DNA from: Scatophagus argus
Lineage: Eukaryota > Chordata > Actinopteri > Scatophagidae
DNA: 64,000 nt
Reading direction: 5' to 3'
Assembly (NCBI RefSeq): GCF_020382885.2
Contig: NC_058494.1
Span: 14,464,001 to 14,528,000, forward strand
In this document: piece by piece, positions 55,501 through 64,000 of the stretch
How the letters are laid out: the number at the start of each line of letters is the position of its first letter
Position numbering within the stretch: position 1 is the stretch's first letter
Notes under the pieces: model-generated
Told to the model about the DNA's origin: nothing
Seen by the model: the letters and a program-made list of their open reading frames with translations, nothing else
Database searches by the model: none
Program-made: the position numbers and the translations under genes

Positions 55501-55795
55501 TCTGCTGACAAGATCCACTTCCCTAACAGCTGAAACAGACAACGTCTCCCTCAGTTGCACAAGATGACAAATGGCCATATTAAAGGATTTTGAACCAAAA
55601 AACAAAAAAACAAAAACATGTATCATGCAAAAGTGAGAGTGTGAGAAACAAGTGACAAGTGATATGAAATCTTACCTGTTCACTTCCTTTGATTGGAATA
55701 GGTTGGATTAGATTTTCACAGCTGGTCACAGGAGCTGACTGTCCACCAGGCAGAAGGCTGAGCACAGCCACAGCAACATGAATAAACCACATCAT
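52562..55795 (-). CDS. Secreted lipocalin, AGP/TBT-binding protein-like, copy B
   Basis: Six exons (55676-55795, 55384-55529, 55183-55244, 54927-55040, 53845-53943, 52562-52725) join in frame to 234 residues. The signal peptide is MMWFIHVAVAVLSLLPGGQSA, nearly identical to copy A. GKW lies at residues 43-45. The core reads FERCLSFSTEMTLANNTLTM, then TEVLLNTGCPDCLVVYSNYT (Cys 124 and 127), and KQVDCLSLPQPAILD. These match my memory of pufferfish saxitoxin/tetrodotoxin-binding protein, in which similar TEVLLTTGCPDCLV and LQLLS blocks occur. N-glycosylation sites are likely at ANKS, ANNT and SNYT. The C-terminus begins GLCPDE and continues as an acidic, probably helical tail of about 50 residues. 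It is expected to be a plasma ligand carrier; the ligand is unknown. AATAAA lies about 60 bases past the stop. Introns contain a Tc1/mariner remnant, a retroposon tail and a hAT-like element. Confidence 0.9.
52944..53394 (+). mobile_element. Tc1/mariner-like transposon remnant in lipocalin B intron 5
   Basis: The ends TATATAGACAAAAATATTGG and CCAATACATTTGTCTATATA are terminal inverted repeats next to TA. The interior matches the 3' part of a fish Tc1-like transposase, with HLWDELE-type coding sequence visible in the antisense-to-host direction (NTFGMNWNGD in the shifted frame). It is internally deleted and cannot encode a full transposase. Confidence 0.8.
53440..53735 (-). mobile_element. Retroposon (SINE/LINE-tail type) with GGATG tail in lipocalin B intron 5
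   Basis: Read on the minus strand it begins GGTGGTGCAGTGGTTAGCAC, continues with TCCCAGGCTGGGCTC and TTTGCATGTTCTCCCTGTG, and ends in GGATGGATGGATG repeats. This pattern is one of the most common dispersed repeats of teleosts and its simple tail points to target-primed retroposition. I do not name the family. Confidence 0.75.
54092..54802. mobile_element. Non-autonomous hAT-like element in lipocalin B intron 4
   Basis: The left end CCGGTGGTTCTCAAAATGAG and the right end TTTGTGACCACTGG form an imperfect CAGTGGTTCTCAAA-type inverted pair, as in many hAT elements. The interior includes a 118-codon frame without transposase motifs that I can recognise. Confidence 0.55.
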
Positions 55796-57588
55796 GATTC
55801 ACTACTTACACAAAGAACCTAAAGCTGTGTGTCTGTGTGCTGTGCTGCTGGTTATTCAAAGCTGATTTTGTCTGCTTCAGTCTAAAACTGATGCTCTGAG
55901 CTTCAGAGGCTCATCCCACTAGAAGTCCTGTGTTGTTAACATATATGTTGCAATCTGGTTGAGAGGTGGTTCAAGTGAAAGATTAACTAAATTAGGCTTC
56001 CAAAATTAGACAAATTGCTAAAGTGTTGATATGAGATTAAATAAAACAAAAAAACAATTGGCAAGAACTGTGGAATTATAGCAATGAAAACAGTGACTGG
56101 ATTGTGGACAAAGTGCCACTGTATTATTGTTGATAGAACAAACAGAATATACATGCACTATAAGCTTTACAAGTTTTAAGCTGTGTTTCAGCTCTTTCTG
56201 AACAGGCATCAATCTATGCTTTCTTTAATGATATTACAGCAGACTGTAAATCAGAAGCTTAGGAAATGTGAATGATAGTATATAGTTAGCCCAACTATGA
56301 TCAAATTAGCTAGCTAGCTATAGCTATCCAGCTGCTATTATGCAACCCAATCAATATTTACAGTAACAATCCTGTTGAAAAAACACAGCATAGCCCAGCA
56401 TAACTGGTCACCAGCAGAGTGAATGCTGGTTATTCCAGCAATACCAGCACATGCTGTGTTTTGGTGCAGGAATGCTGGTCAGTTCGGAGACCAGCATGAG
56501 TTGCTGGTGATTAGATGCTGGCGACGAGCATGGGAGGCTGGTGATTGGATGTTGGTCACCACCAGCACGGGACACTAGCATGGGAGGCTCGTGATTGGAT
56601 GCTGATGGTCAGACTTAAAAAGCTACTTGGTATCAAGCACCCAATCCCAGCCTATAAGAAGGGAGCCACTGATGTCTTAGTGCTTTTTTACTGCTGCCAA
56701 GAATGCCATACCTTTCAATGTTAGCAGCTTCTGTAGGGTTAATGGCCGCCTGCTGCTTTTGGTGGTGGGGAAGGGATCAGATGACCTACACCTATGTGAA
56801 AGGGGCTGCTTGTAGTGACCACAGACTCCACAAATAATTCTGAAATTTGCCAAGAGGCCAAAAGCACGAATGCTAACGTGCTCCCTATCTGCTGTAAATA
56901 TGTAACTGCTCTCCAATATATGCTCTCCTATAAACTTCTGCTTAACTTGTGTTGTGGACACGAGTGTGTGTGGGTTCTTATTGGCACAGATGCCGGATTT
57001 TCTATTGACAATAAGCCACGCACATGAAATTGAGCACAGTAAAAGCTAAATTAAGCACTCTATCAAAGTAAATAATCAAAGTATGTAACTCCATCTCTTT
57101 TCTGTTACTGATTTTATTCTGCTGCCAGGATTTTGGTTATATTGGTAGGTGAACTACATGCATAGCAATGGCGAATGAGTGTTGCCAGAGACATCTTTAC
57201 TTTTTGCCTATTGACCAGAACACTTGCCTGGATCGAGACATTTAAATACATTCAGTCCACCAAGTTGAGGGCAGCTGGAAACAGAGTGTAATGTCTTGAC
57301 AGTTCAGCCTGACATCAGGTAACCAGAACACAGCCCTGTTACACAACTCTGCACACTTGGCTTTGCTGAAAATTATACTTAAGATAAGACTCACTACGGC
57401 CAATAACGTGGGCAGAGGCTTCCCACACTTTGAGTGTGCTTTCCCCAGTCATCAAATATTCACTGCTAGTAATATCAAAGAGCTAACCAACCAAACTACT
57501 GAGTTTGTTTATTTGTTTTCTTGTACCATAAAGAAACATGCTTTCTCATACAAAATGACATATGGCCCAGATCAGAACAAATTATGAG
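55796..57588. other. Spacer between lipocalin copies C and B
   Basis: The left end is the copy B promoter (shared with copy A, about 55864-55970). A block of CCAGCA/TGCTGG repeats lies at 56380-56620. The copy C poly(A) signal (forward TTTATT, 57508-57513) is at the right. I find no additional lipocalin exon here. Confidence 0.6.
56380..56620. repeat. CCAGCA/TGCTGG repeat block with terminal inverted repeat
   Basis: AAAACACAGCAT (56380-56391) pairs with ATGCTGTGTTTT (56451-56462). Within and beyond this pair, CCAGCA and TGCTGG hexamers occur at least nine times. The sequence could fold into several alternative hairpins and looks like a palindromic MITE or satellite fragment. Confidence 0.7.
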
Positions 57589-60500
57589 TTAGTTCACAAA
57601 CATATCAAAAAGAGTATCCAGGATTCTTGCTACACGATGTCCCATCTTGGCCTCTAATAAGGAGTTGAGAGCACTGAGCCCCTCAGAGGGCGAGATGTTG
57701 TCTGGGCAGATTTCTGTGAATGCACACATTAATAATAAGTTACAAACAAAGCATTTCTGTTGGACATTATAGAGTCACAGAACGTGGATATTTGTTCAGA
57801 TTTGTTAACCTTCTCACCATGGTTCATGTCCATCATTATGGGCGACGGTATGCTGAGACATTCTGCTTGTCTCTTGTACATCTCCAGATCAGCAGGTGAG
57901 ACACTCTGTCTCCTGCCTGGACATAAAGATGTCAGAGTAAGCAACCGTCTCAGGGGTTGCATTCCAAACTGAGACATTTGTATTAAAAATGACTCACAAA
58001 AACAGGAACCCTGACAAAGATATCTAACTTATTGGAGACAGTCTGCTGAGTAGAATAAGTTGTTTACAAGCTATCAGGCTTATCTCTGGGACAGATGAGT
58101 GAATATTCCTTACTGAAAAGCATAAAACTGGTGAAGGTGTCTTTGCCAGAAGTAATCTCTTCATGGACAACCAGACAGTCAGAGCAGTCAGTTGACAGGT
58201 AGACTTCCTTAAGGTAGAAAGGCTGCTCTGTGAAAAAAAAAAACAACACACACACACACAAACAGAAGATAGTGTGGGTGTTTGAATGCAGGTTTCCACT
58301 TCAAAGTTTCACTCACCGAGGGTCTTCACTCACCAATCAACATCGTGCTGTTTTCAAAGATCACATCGTATGTCAAGCTGGAACACCGGCCATATCTGTG
58401 TGGAAAAAAAATAAAAATAAATGCTGCATCAGAACATCATATGATTCTTTGAGTCAGCAGAATGAAGTAGATTATTGTACCCTGTGTATTCGATGTTATA
58501 ATCAACATTTGACATTATCAATGCATTAAACAACTATAAGTATATGAAAGATGTTGCTTGCAATGATGAACCCACACAGAATTATCACCTGACTATATAT
58601 GCATACGACAACTATATACACCATATAGACAAAAGTATTTAGACACACCACTTTATGGGTCTATTTTTCCCCTTACTTCCAGTGAAGGGAAATCTTAATG
58701 CTTCAGCATACCAAGATATTTTGGACAATGCTATGCTTCCAACTTTGTGGCAACAGTTTGGGGAAGACCCTTTTTCTATTCCAGCGTGACTGTGCTCCAG
58801 TGCACAAAGCAAAGTCCATAAAGACATGGCTGGATGGGTTTGGTGTGGAAGAACTTGACTGGCCCACACAGATCCCTGACCTCAACCCCATCAAACACCT
58901 TTGGGATGAACTGGACCGGAGATTGTGAGTCAGGCTTTTTTGCCCAACATCAGTGCCTGACCTCACAAATGAATGAATGGTTGGAAATTCCCATAGAAAC
59001 ACTCCTACATCTTGTGGAAAGCCTTAACAGAAGTGTGGAAGGTCCTGCTATAGCTGCAATGCTGTCTGTGTATTTAGAATGCAATGTCAGTAAAGTCCCT
59101 GCTGGTGTAATGGTCAAGTGTCCCAATACTTTTGTCTATATAATGTACCATAACAACCCATGTTGTGTTCAGAAAAACTATTTAAAGCAAAAATATATTT
59201 TAAAAAAATGTTTACATGTCTGAGACAAGTTCCCTCTCAAACATTTATCTTTCACAATGGCAGTTCTACATTGCAATGTCATCAGGTGTGAATGATGGGG
59301 ATTTACAGTCTCTGAGTCTGGATGATATTGAGGATATTGCTCTGTGTGGTTGCAGTGACGTTCAGCCAGACACTGGTCAGCAGATGGCCCAGGGAGCGAC
59401 TTCCTGGGAGGTCAGAGCTCCCCCCAATGTAGAACCACTTCCCCAGAATCTGGAGCACACAGGGAGAACAAAGACTACGGGTCAGCATTTGTCAGCCTTT
59501 GGGTCAGACCCTGCTGTTTGCTATAGTAAATCAAATATGTTTGAAAAAGGAAACAGGTCTGTAATTTCAGGTCTGATTTATTTCTAAATGATTTACAAGA
59601 TGTTGTCTGGAAGGAACAATGTAATTTTTTGCTGTAAAACAAACTAGAAACAGTTTAAAGTTGGTACAATTTAATAAGTCCAGCATACAACCTAAGGCAG
59701 CGTCAGCTGAACATTAAAAAAATAAATAAATAAATAAATTCTACAGACAAGCATTAAACAGAGCAATAAAGTTCTAAGTAAAGTAAGTAAAAATATAATT
59801 AAATAAAAAATGAATAAAGGAATATTTAATTATGCTTTTCTTTTAAAGTCATTCCTGTTTTCTTCCCAATTTATTTCTACTATATATAGCCTTTTCTAGG
59901 AAATTACCCAGGAGAGTATGAGGGAATTAAGAACAAAAAAGAAAGAAAGAAAGAAAAACCACGGTCTATGTAGAGGATGCAATGTACTTTGCAAATTTTG
60001 CAATGGTCAAGTCTTACAAATTGATAAGAATTGTAACCGATGTAGGCTTTTTGCCCTGTGGATAAACAGTAGTAGTTTCTACATGTTCCAGAGAGTCACA
60101 ATTGTAGAACTGACATGTTAAAAAATGTTTTCCCTGAAATGACTCCATGTGCAGGGATGTTAAACTAGAAAAACATGTTTATAGGTAAGCCATGGTTCCA
60201 TTTTCAAACCTTTTTCAATAAGGATTGTAAGTTGTATTTTTCCGTCTGTTTAAAGCTGAAGACACTAGAGGCTGGGTATTTGTGCAGTATGACCATCTAT
60301 CATTGAATTACAGCCAATGAAATCAAAGATGTTATTTTTTTTTTTGCAGAAAATCTATGTTTCCTCTTTACTGTGACAACATGAGCTTAGTGACCGAAGT
60401 TTGATAAGCTCTTCAGGTTTACACAAGAGAGGACGCACTGACCATCCTGGCTTCACTTCTCATTTTCTCTCTCTCTCTCTAAAATTTCATTGTACATGAT

Positions 60501-60722
60501 TTAAAAAATCTGAAGCAGGCCAGTTGTCAGACATGTGAAGTAAGAGAAAACATTTATCTGACTGGTTACTTAAGATGCAAAATGAACAACATGTGCACTT
60601 ACGTCTTCGTTGCTGACAGTTATGGGTTTCAGCAGACTCTCACAGCTGCTCAGAGGGGCACAGTGTCCCAGTGAGAGAAGGCCCAGCAACACAACAGCAG
60701 CTCCACACTTCATCCTCATCAT
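57589..60722 (-). CDS. Secreted lipocalin, AGP/TBT-binding protein-like, copy C
   Basis: Six exons (60603-60722, 59307-59449, 58334-58395, 58114-58227, 57818-57916, 57589-57713) join in frame to 220 residues. The signal peptide MMRMKCGAAVVLLGLLSLGHC is followed by APLSSCESL. The GxW motif is ILGKWF. The core has LYGRCSSLTYDVIFENST, which matches the YGRC block of pufferfish saxitoxin/tetrodotoxin-binding protein, and LSTDCSDCLVVHEE (Cys 123 and 126) in place of the CPDC of copy B. KRQAECLSIPSPIMM and EICPDN precede a short amphipathic C-terminus. N-x-T/S sites are LNVT and FENS. Exon lengths equal those of copy B except exon 2 (one codon shorter) and the last exon. This copy is clearly more diverged than A and B are from each other. 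Several in-frame ATGs occur at the start; the most upstream one before the hydrophobic stretch is given. Confidence 0.9.
58618..59148 (+). mobile_element. Tc1/mariner-like transposon remnant in lipocalin C intron 2
   Basis: The ends TATAGACAAAAGTATTTAGA and CCCAATACTTTTGTCTATAT are terminal inverted repeats. The plus strand encodes a 76-residue fragment of the catalytic domain with QRDCAPVHKAKS, LDWPTQIPDLNPIKHLWDEL, typical of the last two acidic positions of Tc1-family transposases. The 5' half of the gene is missing. It is the same family as the element in lipocalin B. Confidence 0.88.
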
Positions 60723-61175
60723 GACTTTTGCCTTGTTTTGGTTCTCAGTTGGCCTTCCACACACAGCTTTATCTCACCACCAGCATTCACCGTACTGTGA
60801 GCTTACACAATCAAAGCAGGAGGAAAAGAGGGGGGGGGGGGGGCGGGACTTTGACCTGTTTGAGGAATGGATGGAATCTTAATCGGAACACATAGCAGCT
60901 GTTACATATAGTACGTAAGCTAATTTTGTTAATCTTTCTCATAAACTTGCCTGATCTGTAACTGAAACTAAATGTGTAGTCAGCGCAAAAAGATTTGTTT
61001 CTCACAACTTTGTTTAATTAACACATTTTCACATTTAGCTGTTTTCAGTAGTTCTGCAGTAAAAAAAAACTTAAAAAAAATACTCCATTAGAAGTAATCT
61101 ATTCAAGAAATTCCTCATTTTACTTGATTTAATTGTACTTTCTTGCCTTAAGTATGTTTTTAAGGTTTTTCAGCT

Positions 61176-61224
<49 letters not shown>

Positions 61225-62157
61225 TGAATAATTTCTGTACATACCTAGGTAGTAGTTGGAATTTTTATTGTACAAAGAAGTCATTTTAATTGAGTGACAT
61301 TAAGCATTAATATTAAAATAAAACAGTACTGTTTTCAAGGTCAAGACTGAATTTTTTTCCAGAAATGTTTTAAGAAATCTAAAAAAAAAAACGCTGCCTG
61401 AGCGATATTTCAACAAAAAAAAAAATTAGCTAATTAGTTAATTATCCCAATTAAAATAGTTGAACTTTGAACTTCTTTCTTCTTAATTTGAGAAATGTAG
61501 AATCTTGTGCACTGGAGGGTCACACAAGTCACTGCTGGGAAGCTAACATATGTGAAGAAGTATTGGACTATTTAATCCAAAAATAAATAAATAAATCACA
61601 AAAACATGTCTTATCAAAACTGTTTTTTTTAATTGAACTTAACCAACTGAGATTCTACAGATGTCTTCATACAGGACAAGAACAAAAGGATAACAAACAA
61701 ACAAATCACAGAAAAAGAGCCAAATCTGCTGATACTCCTGACTATCCAGTGAAATCTCTGAGCCCTAATCGTTACAGCGGGGCTCTGAGGGGAGGGAGCA
61801 TTGAAGAGAATGAGGAGGAGGTTAAAGAGAGACTGATGCCCTGTGTGATGTCACCTACTGATGGAAAGACAAAGGAAGATAAAAGAAAAGGACGACCTTC
61901 CTTCCTTCTTTCACCACCTCCTCCACTCCATCTGAAGTGATGGTGAAGATGAACAACAGCGGGATGGAGGGGAATTGAGATTGATGAGGAGGGGAGTGAC
62001 AGGATGCATCGATCTCTCTCCTGGTTTTCTTGGTCTCATCTTGTCCCTCCCTTTGCTTCTTTCCCATCTCGGTGGTGGGAGACACAGAGGGACTGACAGG
62101 ACTGAAGGCAGACAGACAGACAGACAGACAGACAGGACAAACAGGAGGTGGTGATCA
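60723..62157. other. Spacer between fip1l1 and lipocalin copy C
   Basis: It contains the copy C 5' flank with a 14-G run (60830-60843), a (TA)n microsatellite (61179-61225), A+T-rich DNA and the fip1l1 3' UTR. I recognise no further exon. Confidence 0.6.
61179..61225. repeat. (TA)n microsatellite grading into TAAA repeats
   Basis: About 17 TA units are followed by AATAAATAAATAAATG. It lies between lipocalin C and fip1l1. Confidence 0.95.
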
Positions 62158-63767
62158 CTACTCCATGGCCTCCTGGTTCTCTTGGTCTGCGCTGATCTCC
62201 TCGCTGACCTCTTTGCCCTCCTTGCTCCTCTTGCTCTTCTTATGTTTGTGCCTACGGTGGCTGTCGCCCTCCTCGCTGTCGTGCCTCCTCCTGCTGCTGC
62301 TGCTAACGGAAAGAAAAGAACAAAAGTGAGCGAATGGCACGGGAGATTCAAAAAGCAGAGGACACAGATGAGAAGTGGGATGAAGAGCAGGGAGGGAAGG
62401 CGATTGTGTGGGAAGGGGAGATAAAGACAGACAAGAAGATGAATGGGTGAAAGAAGGAAAAGGTGAAGTGAAATGGACAAAAGAGAGGCAGCATGGTGCC
62501 TGTCAGTCTTCCCATTTTCACACAACACAGTAGATTTATCACTTGAAATTCTGTGTCATTTTTTTTGGTCGCTGACAGAAGCAGCTTCTCATCCTACCCG
62601 CAAAAATCCTCAGTCTTATCAACAGGCTTTGAGGATGACAGCTGACTGATGTGCTTTAATGCTATCTCAGTCAACATAGGCTGGGTGGGGCAAATAGTGG
62701 CACACAGTGGTTGTGCTAGTTCGGAACATGTGCTTTTTTGTTTTGTTTTGTTTAATGCTACCCTCTTTACATCCCGAGCATCACTCTTGCTATAGCTCTA
62801 TTCTGTTCTACTCATGGGAGAGATTCAGCAAATGGTCAACTGGTCTAAGAGAGAGGTTTTGGTTGTGTGTTTATTTACCTGCGAGAGGACTTGTGGCGTC
62901 CTTCCTCTTTGTCTCGGTGCCGCCTCTCTCTGTGTCTTTCCTCTTTCTCTCGGCTCGACCGGTCACGATGCCGCTCACCGTAACCACGCTCCTGGTACTC
63001 GCGGAAACGATACCGCTCCTCATCGCTAGTTGAAAGAAGAGAGGAGGTTTGTCGTGCCAAACAAGTCCATTCTCTGGTTAAAATGTGGTATTTTGTACAA
63101 GTAAAACAACAAATGTTTTATCAGTGTGTGTCTATGAGCTTGTGAACATAACCACCATTTGCCTAAAATATGCTTTTCAGACAAGTTTCAAGGCAATTTG
63201 CAACAACAACTTCATTAAAATAACATGTAGTAACATGAAACCACATCCAAGGCACGAAAAATTGAGTTGGCAGCCCGCCATGTCTAAATGAATGTAACTG
63301 GTAGTGGAAACACAGACTTTTATATGATATTGACAAACTAATTGCATTTAATGAGAATCTGTCACATCATGGCTGACACCCGATCCAGTCACTGTGATCT
63401 ACTGGGAAAGGCTTATCGAACTGCTGCATCCACAGACAAACTTAAGACAAAATAAAAGCAGCATTACTTAAAAACATTGTTTATCACTTTGTATATCATA
63501 TTCGGTGGCTTTACAAAACGCCAGTCAACTCACACTCCGGCATGTGAAATATAAATGTGAGTTTGTGTCCCTCTCACCTGGTGTAGCTCATAGCTGAGGG
63601 GCTGTGCTCTCTCTCTCTGTCCCGCTCATGCGTCCTCTCTCGGGGCCTGTCTCTCTCCTTGTCTCTCTTGTCGTCTCGACGGGGATAGTAGTCCCAGGAT
63701 TTAGAGTTGTCCACTATGGGGGGCCACGGAGGAGGAACGCCCCCAGCCATGGGTGGAGGGTATCCAC
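62158..63767 (-). CDS. fip1l1: Pre-mRNA 3'-end-processing factor FIP1 (FIP1L1), last three coding exons
   Basis: Exons at 63578-63767, 62879-63025 and 62158-62302 give about 160 C-terminal residues; the rest of the gene lies beyond the right edge. The first exon here begins with [15 protein letters not shown] from the proline-rich region and continues [16 protein letters not shown] into the Arg/Glu/Asp-rich stretch. The next holds [18 protein letters not shown] and [17 protein letters not shown]. The last holds [20 protein letters not shown] and ends ENQEAME. The order and wording match the human FIP1L1 C-terminus ([41 protein letters not shown]). FIP1 is the CPSF subunit that binds U-rich RNA and poly(A) polymerase; this charged tail is the RNA-binding part. 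The gene is partial only because the window ends. In human, FIP1L1 lies near CHIC2, which agrees with chic2 in this window. Confidence 0.95.
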
Positions 63768-64000
63768 CTGAAAAAAGTGATAAAAAGGTAAAGATGAGAG
63801 GAGCCAAAGACTCGGTTATTACTTTGTGTTTAAACGTTTCCTGGAAAGGAAACTTTACCCAAATCCAGTTAGCAATCTGTCAAATATAAAGACAATGCAA
63901 ATTAAACAATTTGAACATGATTGTGTTTCTGAAAACTAGGAATGCACATTTGCTTTAATTTACAAAAAATAATATCTATAGCTTCAAACCCAGTCACTGT

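Noticed and set aside
58834-59223. Plus-strand frame of 129 codons considered as a host gene
   Set aside because: It is the shifted frame of the Tc1/mariner transposase remnant, bounded by its terminal repeats.
61911-62528. Minus-strand frame of 205 codons over the last fip1l1 exon
   Set aside because: The true fip1l1 frame is offset and ends at 62158; this frame is a Leu/Arg-rich shadow in G+C-rich DNA and 3' UTR.

Overview
The window is nuclear DNA of a ray-finned fish, most likely a percomorph teleost. The evidence is GT-AG-spliced vertebrate genes with short introns, A+T-rich intergenic DNA, many microsatellites and several teleost-type repeats. No bacterial, organellar or viral genes were seen. 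Exon boundaries were worked out by hand from reading frame, splice sites and remembered family sequences; no alignment was run.

Layout. 1-9293: gene-poor DNA with a tandem duplication and a hairpin. 9294-13944 (+): erp27, a redox-inactive PDI-like ER protein. 20001-21156 (+): an osteocalcin of the fish OC2 type, with a Ser/Asp/Glu-rich propeptide ahead of a normal Gla domain. 25698-32991 (-): slc34a2, a NaPi-IIb sodium/phosphate cotransporter, tail to tail with the osteocalcin. 35782-37841 (+): ociad1. 38613-39614 (-): an intronless RHBDD2-like rhomboid gene. 41573-44480 (+): chic2. 48893-60722 (-): three tandem six-exon secreted lipocalins related to fish tributyltin-binding protein, pufferfish saxitoxin/tetrodotoxin-binding protein and alpha-1-acid glycoprotein. 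62158-63767 (-): the last three coding exons of fip1l1, which continues beyond the right edge.

The right part (slc34a2, ociad1, chic2, fip1l1) matches genes I know from human chromosome 4. The left part (erp27 beside a Gla-protein gene) recalls the human ERP27-MGP neighbourhood on chromosome 12. The most interesting parts are the lipocalin cluster and the osteocalcin. In the cluster, one copy has lost most of its CPDC-bearing exon yet keeps an open frame, and two copies share duplicated promoter DNA. The osteocalcin propeptide resembles an acidic secreted phosphoprotein. The osteocalcin and the phosphate transporter are about 4.5 kb apart, but nothing in the sequence shows that they act together.
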